Assembly (NCBI GenBank): GCA_910577735.1
Contig: CAJTOO010000008.1
Location: forward strand, 102,751-166,750
Source of the DNA: an uncultured Lachnospiraceae bacterium
Lineage (GTDB): Bacteria > Bacillota > Clostridia > Lachnospirales > Lachnospiraceae
DNA: 64,000 nucleotides
Direction of reading: 5' to 3'
The translations under genes and the position numbers were made by a program. Position 1 is the first letter of the stretch; each line of letters starts with the position of its first letter. The notes beneath the pieces were generated by a model. The model was not told the origin of the DNA, searched no databases, and worked only from the letters and a program-made list of their open reading frames with translations. Of the stretch, positions 21,961-30,930 are shown piece after piece.

Positions 21961-23417
21961 GTGAAAAGTATTATCACGGAGTACGCGTAATGGAAGAAGG
22001 GGCAGGTGCAGCTTCTTCTGTCAATGGGATATCAGGATTACAGGTGGTAGTGGGAACGGCACCAATCAATCTTGCAGAGGACCCTGCAGCAGCGGTAAAT
22101 GTGCCAATCTTGTGCTACAGCCTCACGGAGGCCAGAAAAAAACTTGGTTATTGTGAGGACTTTGCTACGTATACATTGTGTCAGTCTATGTATGCGAGTT
22201 ACATAGCATATCGGGTCGCACCGGTGGTATTCATCAATGTGTTGGATCCGGCGAGACACAAAAAGGACAATGAGGCAAAGGAATATGGTGTTGTGAACAG
22301 TCAGGTTATAGTAGATGATCTGACAGGAATCTTAAAAAACAGTGTTAAGGTAAAAACTGGTGAGACTGTGCTGGAGGAAAACAAAGATTATATCTTATCT
22401 TTTAATACACAGGAACGGTTGGTGATTACACTGTTATCGGAACAGACGGAAGCGTTAACAAGTGTTTCGGTGGAGTCTGTAAGTATCGATCCATCTAAAG
22501 TAACCGTGGAAGATATCATTGGCGGATATGATGTGCAGACAGGAAAAGAAAGCGGTCTTGAAGTAATCAGGCAGGTATACCCGCGGACAGGAGTCGTACC
22601 GGCGCTTCTGCTGGCTCCCGGATGGAGTCATAATCCCGATATTGGGTCAGTTATGCTGGCTAAGAGCAGAAATATTAATGGGGTGTTTACAGCAGAGTGT
22701 CTATTGGATCTGCCTACGGAGGAAACCAGGCTGTATACAGATGTTGCACGGATCAAAGAGAAAAGCGGGTATGAGGATGAACAGGGAATCGTACTTTGGC
22801 CAATGGTAGAAGTGAATGGACAGAAGATGTATTACTCTGCAATATTCGGCGCCATGACTGCATATACGGATGCATCAAATGATGATGTTCCCAGCCTTTA
22901 TCTTTCCAACAAGCCGCTGCATGTGGACAAGGCGGTACTTGAGGACGGAACTGAGGTATTTATGGACAGAGAGCAGGCCAACACTTTAAATGGGGTTGGC
23001 GTGGTCACGCTGATCAGTGAGAATGGCTGGCGTTCATGGGGAAACAATACATCCGTTTATCCGGCTGGACAGGACATAAAGAATAGATGGATTGCCTGCA
23101 GACGGATGTTTACCTGGATGGCCAATAGCTTGATTACCATTTATCATGACAAGGTGGACAGTCCGGCAAATTTCCGACTTATCGAGAGTATCTGTGATTC
23201 GGAGAATATCCGGTTGAACAGTTATATATCTGCGGGAAAACTGGCCGGCGGAAGGATTGAATACAACGAAGAAGAGAACAGTGTAGAGAACATATTGAAC
23301 GGACAGGTGATTTTCCATATTTATATGGCAGCGTATACGCCTGCGGAGGATATTGTGTTTGTTCTCAGATTTGATCCTGAACTTTTGAGAGATAGCTTAA
23401 CAGGAGGTGCAGCATAA
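21957..23417 (+). CDS. Contractile tail sheath protein
   Basis: 486 residues, a normal sheath size. The start at 21957 overlaps the previous stop. The pattern SEKYYHGVRVMEEGAGAASSV, then GLEVIRQVYPRTGVVPALLLAPGWSHNPDIGSVMLAKS, and the C-terminal YHDKVDSPANFRLIESICDSENIRLNSYISAGKLAGGRIEY fits the myovirus tail sheath (gpFI/XkdK) family. The sheath contracts to drive the tube through the target envelope. Next to it are tube and chaperone genes in the standard order. Confidence 0.92.
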   Translation: MSEKYYHGVRVMEEGAGAASSVNGISGLQVVVGTAPINLAEDPAAAVNVPILCYSLTEARKKLGYCEDFATYTLCQSMYASYIAYRVAPVVFINVLDPARHKKDNEAKEYGVVNSQVIVDDLTGILKNSVKVKTGETVLEENKDYILSFNTQERLVITLLSEQTEALTSVSVESVSIDPSKVTVEDIIGGYDVQTGKESGLEVIRQVYPRTGVVPALLLAPGWSHNPDIGSVMLAKSRNINGVFTAECLLDLPTEETRLYTDVARIKEKSGYEDEQGIVLWPMVEVNGQKMYYSAIFGAMTAYTDASNDDVPSLYLSNKPLHVDKAVLEDGTEVFMDREQANTLNGVGVVTLISENGWRSWGNNTSVYPAGQDIKNRWIACRRMFTWMANSLITIYHDKVDSPANFRLIESICDSENIRLNSYISAGKLAGGRIEYNEEENSVENILNGQVIFHIYMAAYTPAEDIVFVLRFDPELLRDSLTGGAA

Positions 23418-23968
23418 TGAATACAAATATAGAGACAAATAACAGTGGGATTGTGTTTCCGGAAGTGATTAATAATTTCCGGGTCTACAATGATGCGGCA
23501 AGAGTCATGGGTACTACAGGTGAAATCAGCCTTGCACCGTTACAGGCTATGACAGCCAGTGTATCAGGAGCAGGTATTCTGGGAGAATATACAACATCGG
23601 TTGCGGGTATGTTTCAGAGTATGTCCCAGGAGATTCCATTTAGGATGATTGACAGAGATTATTTTAATATGCTCAATACGGGCGAACAGTCAAAGATTGT
23701 GTTAAGATCTTCCGTACAGCAGCGTAACCGGGAGACTGGAGGCACACTGAGCACACAGGCAATGCGTTTTGTATTCAGGGGACATCCTACAGCAGCAAAC
23801 TTCGGGACGGTGAAGATTGGTGATCTGATGAATGCATCCATTACCCTGGAACTGACATATCTGCTTGCGGAAATCGGAGGCGTGACAGTACTGGAACTGG
23901 ATAAACTCAACAGTATTTATAAGGTAAACGGAAAAGATTTGCTGGCAGATATCATGAAACAGTGCTGA
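23417..23968 (+). CDS. Tail tube protein (gpFII-like)
   Basis: 183 residues; the ATG shares one base with the sheath stop (TAATG). Beta-rich sequence such as VPFRMIDRDYF-like and FRGHPTAANFGTVKIGDLMNASITLELTYLLAEIGG places it in the P2 FII / Mu tube family. It polymerises into the rigid inner tube under the sheath. Confidence 0.85.
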   Translation: MNTNIETNNSGIVFPEVINNFRVYNDAARVMGTTGEISLAPLQAMTASVSGAGILGEYTTSVAGMFQSMSQEIPFRMIDRDYFNMLNTGEQSKIVLRSSVQQRNRETGGTLSTQAMRFVFRGHPTAANFGTVKIGDLMNASITLELTYLLAEIGGVTVLELDKLNSIYKVNGKDLLADIMKQC

Positions 23969-23988
23969 GTTTATAACTTTTCATCAAC

Positions 23989-24027
23989 GCGGGTTTTGTG
24001 TCTGTGAGCATCTGACACAAAGCCCGC
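23989..24027 (+). promoter_or_regulatory. Strong hairpin between tube and chaperone genes
   Basis: GCGGGTTTTGTGTC pairs with GACACAAAGCCCGC (one G-U). No T-run follows, so it is more likely an mRNA-stabilising or partial attenuator structure that lets sheath and tube be made in excess over the genes downstream. Confidence 0.6.
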
Positions 24028-24078
24028 AGATTATTTATGGTTTTATATAATAAAATGTGCGCAGAAATGGAGGATAAA

Positions 24079-24441
24079 ATGGATAAACAGGAAAAGGGAA
24101 TGATGAATGTAATGGAAGGCAGTACAGAGGTTGTAAAAGGCGAAGCAGAGAATTTTCTGGTAATTGCGCTGAAAACTCCGGTAAGATTTGAAGGGAAAAA
24201 CTATGACAGGATTGACCTGACCAGGCTTCAGGATATCACAGCCGCAGATATGATTGCAGTCAACAGAAGAATGTCGCGAAGCGGTAATGTGGATATTACA
24301 CCGGAGCTGACTCTGGAGTATGCTTTGAACATTGCCAATGTCGTAACAGGATTGCCTCTGGAATTTTTCGATCAGCTGCCGCCTTATGCAGCTATGGCAA
24401 TTAAAGGTCGTGTTACAAATTTTTTGTACAGACAGGGATAA
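24079..24441 (+). CDS. Tail assembly chaperone, short form (gpG/gpE-like)
   Basis: 120 residues from the ATG at 24079, chosen because GGAGGATAAA precedes it; an upstream in-frame ATG has no such signal. It lies between tube and tape measure genes, the standard chaperone position. It reads FLVIALKTPVRFEGKNYDRI and LEFFDQLPPYAAMAIKGRV. It ends with a slippery site for a -1 extension (next entry). Confidence 0.82.
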   Translation: MDKQEKGMMNVMEGSTEVVKGEAENFLVIALKTPVRFEGKNYDRIDLTRLQDITAADMIAVNRRMSRSGNVDITPELTLEYALNIANVVTGLPLEFFDQLPPYAAMAIKGRVTNFLYRQG

Positions 24442-24617
24442 GGCCATCTGACGGGCCGTATCTGCGCAGGATATGTTTACAATTATCAATGGCGGGATAC
24501 GGCCAGATGGAATTTTTCTTACATATGCCGGTAGAAGAACTCAGTGAAACGATAAAGGAGGTGAATCGGATTGCCAAAGGACGAAGAGTACAAAATGGCT
24601 TTAAAAATGGCAGGTGA
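24079..24617 (+). CDS. Tail assembly chaperone, -1 frameshifted long form (gpGT-like)
   Basis: At 24420-24426 the zero frame reads T-TTT-TTG, a classic -1 slippery heptamer, six codons before the stop. The -1 frame is open from there to TGA at 24615-24617 and adds ~63 residues including LSMAGYGQMEFFLHMPVEEL and SETIKEVNRIAKGRR, the T-like extension typical of these proteins. The product would be 179 residues. The extension overlaps the tape measure start by 47 bp. The shift is inferred from sequence; no stimulatory structure was modelled. Confidence 0.75.
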
Positions 24618-27600
24618 ATTGGAACAATCGCTTTACATGAGTATGAAATTGACCAAAAAGGAATTGGGAGAGATTGAAAAGCAGGTGGGCAATACCCTGA
24701 CAGCAGGGGAAATGAGCATTTGGGGCGAGATGAATAAAGAATTAAAGGAAGCAGAATCGGTTTTCTCCAGCTTGGAAAAGGCAGCAAAGACAACTTTCAA
24801 TAGTCTGGCAGCCATGGCGAGTGTTGCGGGAGAGCAAATAGCAACAGCCTTGATTGGGTCTATCCATGTAGGATCAGAATTTGAGTCTGCCTTTGACGGC
24901 GTGAAAAAGTCAGTAAATGCGACGGGTATGGAAATGGAACAGTTGCGGGATGACTTAAGAACAATGGCCAGAGAAGTGATTCCGGTAACGGCATCAGAGC
25001 TGGCAGCTATCGCCGAAGCGGGAGGAAAGCTTGGTATTCGAAATGAGAATATCATTGGATTTACTGAAACAATGGCCAATATGGATGCGGCAACAAACCT
25101 AAACAGTGAGGAGGCCGCAGCAGGATTTGTTCAGTTTGCAAATATTGTCGGTATGAGTCAGGAACACTTTCATAATCTGGGAAGTACTATGGTTGAACTG
25201 AGTAACAACATGGAAACCACAGAGTCCGATATCATGTCGATGGGTATGGGAATTGCAGCTGCAGGAAACCAAATGAATCTGTCGTCGGCAGAAATCATGG
25301 CCTATTCTGCGGCTTTAGCATCCATGGGGGTGGAAGCAGAAGCTGGCGGTAACGCATTTTCCCAATTTTTGACTAAATTACAGCTGGCGGCAGAAACAGG
25401 GGAGCATCTGCAAGGATATGCCAGTGTAGCAGGGATGACAGGGAAACAATTTAAGCAGGCTTTTGAACAGGATGCTGCAACAGCAATCAATGCCTTTTTA
25501 GCAGGATTAAATGATACGGAGAAACATGGTAAAAGTGCCATTACTGTACTGGCTGAACTGGGAATGACAGAAGCAAACCTGCAGGATACCCTTCTTCGGG
25601 CATCTGATGCGAGCGCCATGTTTGAAGGTACCTTGGGAATGGCCTCTGAGGCGTGGGAAGAGAACACGGCATTAACACAAGAAGCACAACAGCAGTATAT
25701 GACCTTTGAGAACCAGGCGGCTATGACCAAAAACAAGATTACAGATCTTGGAATCAGTGTCTATGATGAGCTGCAGCCAGGTTTGATGGAAGGAATGGGC
25801 TTAATCAATGCGTTTATAGACAGCCTGTCCGGACAGGATGATGTCATTGGTAAGGTGATAGAATCGATAGTTGGAAAAATGCCCACAATGGCGCGGGAGA
25901 TGAAAGCGGCAGGCGAAGCAGTAAGGGGGTTTGCGGAGCCCCTTTTAACAGTGGGAGGATGGCTGCTTGACAATCCTGGTGTGTTGGTGGGAGCAATCGC
26001 AGGTATTGCTACGGCGCTGGCTACTTATAAGGTAGCTTCCGAGATAACAGCTGTGATGAACGCTCTGACAGCACTGAATCCTGTAAGTCAGGGAATTTTG
26101 CTATTGAGCGGTGTGGCAGCCGTAATTACAGGGATTGGTACAGCGGTAGCCAAGGCGGCAGATGATGCCAAAGCAGCAAATCTGGATGCACACTTTGGGA
26201 ATATTACATTATCGCTTTCTGAGCTGCAGGAAATGGCGGCAGCCATCATTCAGAGCGACAGCCTTAATGCAGTCAGAGAATCCATTCTGGCCTTAGATGA
26301 GGCAGACAGGATTGCGGATAGCATCAGGGATAAGACAGCTGAGATTAACAAGACAAACTGGAAGATTTCCATGGGGATAGAGCTTGATGAGGCTGAGGAA
26401 GCGGAGTATATCAGTCAGATAGAGAGTTTTGTTAATTCTACACAGGATTTTGTGACAGAGAAGCAGTATGGGGTGAATCTTGCCGTCAGTGTACTGCTGG
26501 ACGTAGATCCGGAGAATAGTGATTTGGTAAGTGAGATTAACGCATTTTATGCATCGAAGCAGGAAGAGTTGCAGGAAATAGGTTCGGAATTAAAGAATTT
26601 GATTTCGGAAGGATTTGCTAAAGAAGACTTCAATATTGATATGGAAGAAGTAGCGAATCTCCAAAAACAGATGCTTGAGATTCAGGAGCAGTTATTAGGA
26701 GCAGAATATGATGCAAACTTAGAGATGATAAAGACAAGGTATTCAGGTGGTGATCTGGATGCAGAGAGCATTATGAATCTGCAGGCAGAACTGGGAGAAA
26801 TGACAGCAGCGCAGACGGAAGAATATGAAAAAATGTTCATTGAGTCGGTGCAAAATGTAGGATTGCTGAGGCAGGAGATCGGTGAAGATGAATATAAGAA
26901 AAGAGTCGAGGAACTCAGGGAAGGTTATTTTAGAAAAGTAGAGGAATTGCAAAGTAAATCGGCAGACTTCCAGAACCAGGTGATTATGGAGCAGTATCAA
27001 GGGGAAATTGGTGATTTGGATGTCCATGGGGCTGTCAGAGAGATGGCTGGAAACAAATTGGAATACATAGTGGAAACGGATGATTTCGTTACTGGCTGGG
27101 AAACTTATGATAACAATGCACTGAATTTTGGACTGGATAGTGACACCGAAGCGGCACTAATAGAACTGTGGGAGACAAGAAAGGAGGAATTTCTATTACA
27201 GCTTAAGACAATGGAAGAAAAAAAGATGGCTGGAATAGAAATAACGGAGGAAGAGAGAGAAATCATCATAGATACGGCGACTCTTGGCGCACTGGCAGGG
27301 GATCAGGATGCTATCTATACGCTGATGGGAGAGGAAATAAGGAAAAGCCCGGAGTATAAGAAGATGATAGATGAACTGTATGAACAGGGCATGAAGATAC
27401 CAGAAACGATAGCTAATGGAGTATGGAACCGTAAAGAGGTGTTGGAACAAGCCTTTGACGGTATATATGCTATGGTGACAGACAAGGGATTCGAGATATT
27501 GGGGAATGGTTTTGTAAAAAGTACTGGAGAAGATGTAAAGCAAACGGGTATACAGATAGGCAAGAATGCAATCTACAGTGCCGCCACAAAAGGACACGCA

Positions 27601-27957
27601 GAAGGCGGTATCTTTACAGTCCCCCATGTAGCATGGTTTGCCGAGGACGGTCCGGAGGCGGCAATCCCTTTGGATGGTTCGCCAAATGCGATAAATCTGT
27701 GGCTGAAGACCGGAGAACTTCTGGGAATAGATGGACTTTCAGGTGGTCCGGAACCGTTAACTGCATCCATAGAGGAGGCAGCATATTCCGGTCAGAAAGA
27801 GACAGTGATACAGGTGGATAACAGCCGTACAATACAATTCTACGGGCAGGCTCCATCGAAAGGTGAACTGGAACAGGTTTTAGAAGATGAAGATGAAAAG
27901 TTTGCGCAGATGATGAAGCGATATCTGGGCAACAATCGGCGCGTTAGTTTTGCATGA
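24571..27957 (+). CDS. Tail tape measure protein
   Basis: 1128 residues from a TTG start with a perfect AAAGGAGGTG. The region ~110-400 shows the TP901-type core (GSEFESAFDGVKKSVNATG, IPVTASELAAIAEAGGKLGI, AYSAALASMGVEAEAGGNAFSQFL). Hydrophobic spans lie near residues 465-530, then long Glu-rich coiled coils, and the C-terminus has GGIFTVPHVAWFAEDGPEAAIPL, the usual tape-measure ending. About 1.5 A per residue predicts a tail near 170 nm; that ratio is general phage knowledge, not measured here. Confidence 0.92.
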   Translation: MPKDEEYKMALKMAGELEQSLYMSMKLTKKELGEIEKQVGNTLTAGEMSIWGEMNKELKEAESVFSSLEKAAKTTFNSLAAMASVAGEQIATALIGSIHVGSEFESAFDGVKKSVNATGMEMEQLRDDLRTMAREVIPVTASELAAIAEAGGKLGIRNENIIGFTETMANMDAATNLNSEEAAAGFVQFANIVGMSQEHFHNLGSTMVELSNNMETTESDIMSMGMGIAAAGNQMNLSSAEIMAYSAALASMGVEAEAGGNAFSQFLTKLQLAAETGEHLQGYASVAGMTGKQFKQAFEQDAATAINAFLAGLNDTEKHGKSAITVLAELGMTEANLQDTLLRASDASAMFEGTLGMASEAWEENTALTQEAQQQYMTFENQAAMTKNKITDLGISVYDELQPGLMEGMGLINAFIDSLSGQDDVIGKVIESIVGKMPTMAREMKAAGEAVRGFAEPLLTVGGWLLDNPGVLVGAIAGIATALATYKVASEITAVMNALTALNPVSQGILLLSGVAAVITGIGTAVAKAADDAKAANLDAHFGNITLSLSELQEMAAAIIQSDSLNAVRESILALDEADRIADSIRDKTAEINKTNWKISMGIELDEAEEAEYISQIESFVNSTQDFVTEKQYGVNLAVSVLLDVDPENSDLVSEINAFYASKQEELQEIGSELKNLISEGFAKEDFNIDMEEVANLQKQMLEIQEQLLGAEYDANLEMIKTRYSGGDLDAESIMNLQAELGEMTAAQTEEYEKMFIESVQNVGLLRQEIGEDEYKKRVEELREGYFRKVEELQSKSADFQNQVIMEQYQGEIGDLDVHGAVREMAGNKLEYIVETDDFVTGWETYDNNALNFGLDSDTEAALIELWETRKEEFLLQLKTMEEKKMAGIEITEEEREIIIDTATLGALAGDQDAIYTLMGEEIRKSPEYKKMIDELYEQGMKIPETIANGVWNRKEVLEQAFDGIYAMVTDKGFEILGNGFVKSTGEDVKQTGIQIGKNAIYSAATKGHAEGGIFTVPHVAWFAEDGPEAAIPLDGSPNAINLWLKTGELLGIDGLSGGPEPLTASIEEAAYSGQKETVIQVDNSRTIQFYGQAPSKGELEQVLEDEDEKFAQMMKRYLGNNRRVSFA

Positions 27958-27972
27958 TAAGGGGTTGTGGAA

Positions 27973-28170
27973 ATGTATAGGACAAAGCAGGGACAATGTT
28001 GGGATGAAGTAGCCAGAAAGATCTATGGAAGTGAGAGACATACAGGGTATCTGATGCAGAATAATATGCAGCTGCTTGATACAGCAGTCTTTTCGGCCGG
28101 CGTGAATATCAGTACGCCGGATCTTCCGGCAGATGAGATGAATCTGCCGGTGTGGAGGAGAAAGAGATGA
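27973..28170 (+). CDS. Tail protein X (LysM-like)
   Basis: 65 residues starting MYRTKQGQCWDEVARKIYGS, the gpX pattern of a short LysM-type fold. GGGGTTG precedes the ATG. It ends LPVWRRKR and overlaps the next gene by 4 bp. gpX is a baseplate/tube-end component in P2-like tails. Confidence 0.82.
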   Translation: MYRTKQGQCWDEVARKIYGSERHTGYLMQNNMQLLDTAVFSAGVNISTPDLPADEMNLPVWRRKR

Positions 28171-29447
28171 GCAGGGCCAGACGTGCATTCATTGATGTGG
28201 ATTATGAACATGTGAACATAACAAACAATATTGAAGGAAGCGTTAAGACGCTTTCTTATACAGATGTTGCTTCCGGAGAGTCAGATTCCATTTCTTTATC
28301 CTTGCAGGACAGGGAAAGAAATTGGATGAACTCCTGGGTTCCGCAAAAAGGAGATCATATCAGTGTAAATCTGATGTTTCATGACTGGGATGTTGAAAAT
28401 GACAGCTGGAGTATTTACTGCGGATCCTTTGAAGTGGACGATATTTCTATGTCCGGTCCGCCGCCATCCTGCACGATTGGGGCGGTATCCATTCCGCGCT
28501 CCACGGCGTTTAATGAAGAAGAAAGAACGAAAAACTGGGAAGAGATCACGGTGCAGGAGATTGCAATGGAGATTGCATCCAGAGCCGGGATCTCTTTGCA
28601 CTATGAAGCAGAGGAAATTCCGGTCAAGTCCATGGAACAGGATAAACAGACAGATTGCAAGTTTTTATATGCAGTCTGTGAAAAGTTTGGATTGGCGATG
28701 AAGGTGTTTGCAGAACGAATTGTCATATTTGATGAGGCGGTGTATGAATTGGCAGTGCCTGTTATGGACTTAAAATACGAAGATTTTACGTCCTATTCGT
28801 ATAAATCTACGCTGGAGGGTACGTATACGGGAGCGAAGATTTCTTACTCTGACCCTGTGACGGGAGAGGATCATATTGTGGAAATAGGCGGCGGAGACAG
28901 AATCAAAGAAATAAACGAGGAGGCGGACAGTGTCACAGATGCACAAAAGAAGGCCATAGCAGCGTTAAATAATGCCAATAAGAAGGATACCACATTTTCA
29001 GGTACCATAAAGGCTAAAAAAGAGCTGGTTGCCAGCAACTGCGTCAGAATTTCGGGATTTGGTGTGCCGGATGGTATTTATTATCTGGATAAAGTGGTCA
29101 CTAAAATAAGCGGGAATGGTGCATCGCAACAGTCTTTTGAGGCGCATAGAGTGGGATATCGGCTGGACAATGCAAAGATATTGCTAGATGCGCAGCCGGC
29201 TGTGACAAAAGCAGGAAGTGTTGGGGAATATACGGTGAAGAAAGGTGACACGCTCTGGAAGATTGCCGGTCAGACATTAGGATCGCCACTCAGATATGCC
29301 GAAATATATGAGTTAAACAAAGATGTGATAGAAGAGGCGGCACTGGGGCGGGGAAAGAAGAATTCCAGCAATGGGCATTGGATTTTTCAGGGGACAGTAT
29401 TAAAGATTCCGGCAGCGAAAGGAAGCGGTGGAGATGTCAAACAGTGA
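28167..29447 (+). CDS. Baseplate hub protein, gpD / late control family, with C-terminal LysM
   Basis: 426 residues from the ATG at 28167 (GGAGGAG upstream). The gp27-like hub is seen as ARRAFIDVDYEHVNITNNI, IYCGSFEVDDISMSGPP and MEIASRAGISLHYEAEEIPV. A LysM-like module follows at ~355-420 (YTVKKGDTLWKIAGQTLG ... WIFQGTVLKIPA). In Firmicute tails the LysM may dock the hub to peptidoglycan or to the tail. It overlaps the spike gene. Confidence 0.9.
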   Translation: MSRARRAFIDVDYEHVNITNNIEGSVKTLSYTDVASGESDSISLSLQDRERNWMNSWVPQKGDHISVNLMFHDWDVENDSWSIYCGSFEVDDISMSGPPPSCTIGAVSIPRSTAFNEEERTKNWEEITVQEIAMEIASRAGISLHYEAEEIPVKSMEQDKQTDCKFLYAVCEKFGLAMKVFAERIVIFDEAVYELAVPVMDLKYEDFTSYSYKSTLEGTYTGAKISYSDPVTGEDHIVEIGGGDRIKEINEEADSVTDAQKKAIAALNNANKKDTTFSGTIKAKKELVASNCVRISGFGVPDGIYYLDKVVTKISGNGASQQSFEAHRVGYRLDNAKILLDAQPAVTKAGSVGEYTVKKGDTLWKIAGQTLGSPLRYAEIYELNKDVIEEAALGRGKKNSSNGHWIFQGTVLKIPAAKGSGGDVKQ

Positions 29448-30222
29448 AATCAGAAAAGGAAAAGTGTCATCGGTAGATTATGAGGCGGGAATGGTAAGAG
29501 TCACATACAAAGATAAAGATGAATCTGTGACTATGAATATTCCGGTGTTGAATTATAACGATGAATACCGTATGCCCGAACCGGGGCAGGACGTGATGGT
29601 GGCGCATTTGTCTAATGGCAGCAGCCGGGCTGTTTTACTTGGAACGGTCTGGAACCAAAAGAACATTCCAAAAGAAACAGGAAGGCAGCTGTACAGGAAG
29701 GATTTGTCAAGAGAAAAAGATGCCGCCTATGTGAGATATGACGATAAGACCGGAGAGTATTTGGTTAAAGCGGCCAATATGCATCTGAATGGAGTAAATG
29801 AAACCATACTGGACGGACCGCGGGTGGAGATTGCATCCAATATCTTCATGCTGCTGCAAACAGAAAAAATGCAGGTAGATACATCCGAGCTGGAGGTAAC
29901 AAGTACAGAAACAGATAAGCTATCGGCAAAGATAAGAACAGATATAAGTGTCGATCAAAAAGAGAACGAACTGGAGGCAGCCCTTCTCAGGGCACTGATA
30001 GATTTTACAGAGGATTTAAAAGTCAAAACCGGAAGGGGAATAGAGATGACTGCGGAGGAGGCCGTGAAGATAACTGCCAAAACAGAGATAAATCTGTCAG
30101 GCCAATCAAACAGGATATCCGGGGAAAATATTGTGGATATATCTTCCGGGAACACCCTTAGATTTTCGGATGGGCAGCACAGCATAACCCTGGCAGAGAT
30201 TATGGAGAGACTGGGAGACTAA
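29434..30222 (+). CDS. Baseplate spike protein, gpV/VgrG-like
   Basis: 262 residues. The N-terminal ~80 residues form the OB-fold of phage baseplate V proteins (RKGKVSSVDYEAGMVRVTY ... MPEPGQDVMVAHLSNGSS). A repetitive beta-helix-like region follows (VEIASNIFMLLQTE, LEVTSTETDKLSAKI, GRGIEMTAEEAVKITAKTE), suited to a puncturing needle. The start at 29434 follows GGAAGCGGTGGAG. Confidence 0.87.
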   Translation: MSNSEIRKGKVSSVDYEAGMVRVTYKDKDESVTMNIPVLNYNDEYRMPEPGQDVMVAHLSNGSSRAVLLGTVWNQKNIPKETGRQLYRKDLSREKDAAYVRYDDKTGEYLVKAANMHLNGVNETILDGPRVEIASNIFMLLQTEKMQVDTSELEVTSTETDKLSAKIRTDISVDQKENELEAALLRALIDFTEDLKVKTGRGIEMTAEEAVKITAKTEINLSGQSNRISGENIVDISSGNTLRFSDGQHSITLAEIMERLGD

Positions 30223-30226
30223 GTTT

Positions 30227-30625
30227 ATGGGAGTAATAGGGAATTTTGGGAGCAGAATCATCTTTGAGACATCTGACAGAAGAATTTTGACATTTTCAGG
30301 AATGACACAGAAAATATCCGGAAAATATGCAAATCACAATGTGGTGGGGCAAAAGGACAGACCGGAGTTTACAGGCCCTGGCAGTCGGTCAGTTAGTTTC
30401 ACGATTGTATTGGATGTCAATATGGGAGTGCGGCCACGTGAGATCATGGAACGTATTGAAGATGCTGTGGAGAACGGGGAGACTGCATACTTGGTCATAG
30501 GCGGCAGACCGGTGGGGCAGAATAAATTTTACATATCTTCAGTGTCGGAGGCCTTCGATGTGGTATTGAGCCATGGAGAGATCGCCAGGGCAACACTGAA
30601 TGTAAGCATGGAGGAATATCTGTGA
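30227..30625 (+). CDS. Tail protein gpU-like
   Basis: 132 residues. It carries the P2 gpU pattern: FGSRIIFETSDRRILTFSGM, then RPEFTGPGSRSVSFTIVLDV and FYISSVSEAFDVVLSHGEIARATLNVSM. gpU caps or terminates the tail tube. It is 4 bp downstream of the spike gene and overlaps the next start by 4 bp. Confidence 0.78.
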   Translation: MGVIGNFGSRIIFETSDRRILTFSGMTQKISGKYANHNVVGQKDRPEFTGPGSRSVSFTIVLDVNMGVRPREIMERIEDAVENGETAYLVIGGRPVGQNKFYISSVSEAFDVVLSHGEIARATLNVSMEEYL

Positions 30626-30924
30626 TTGATGTAAATGCAGCAGTGATCAAATTAAATGGGATGGAAGACAGTGAAGCGGAGGATATCAAAAACTGCCTCT
30701 TCACACTGTACAGTGTGCGTGAGGGAGAGCAGCCGCTTGACCGGGATTTTGGATTAAATCATGAGTTTTTGGACCAGCCAATACCCATTGCAAAGAATAT
30801 GTTGGCGCTTGAGGTGATAAACAAAACTCATCGCTATGAAAAAAGAATAAGGGTAGAAAAAATAGAATATGAAGAGAGCGAAGAAGGACAGCTTATTCCG
30901 GTGATCTATTTGAGAAAGGGGTGA
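30622..30924 (+). CDS. Baseplate wedge protein, gpW/gp25-like
   Basis: 100 residues from a GTG start embedded in the previous stop. DIKNCLFTLYSVREGEQPLDRDFGLN and IPIAKNMLALEVINKTHRYEKRIRVEKIEY match the gp25-like fold used to initiate sheath assembly on the baseplate. Confidence 0.87.
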   Translation: MIDVNAAVIKLNGMEDSEAEDIKNCLFTLYSVREGEQPLDRDFGLNHEFLDQPIPIAKNMLALEVINKTHRYEKRIRVEKIEYEESEEGQLIPVIYLRKG

Positions 30925-30930
30925 TGAAAA

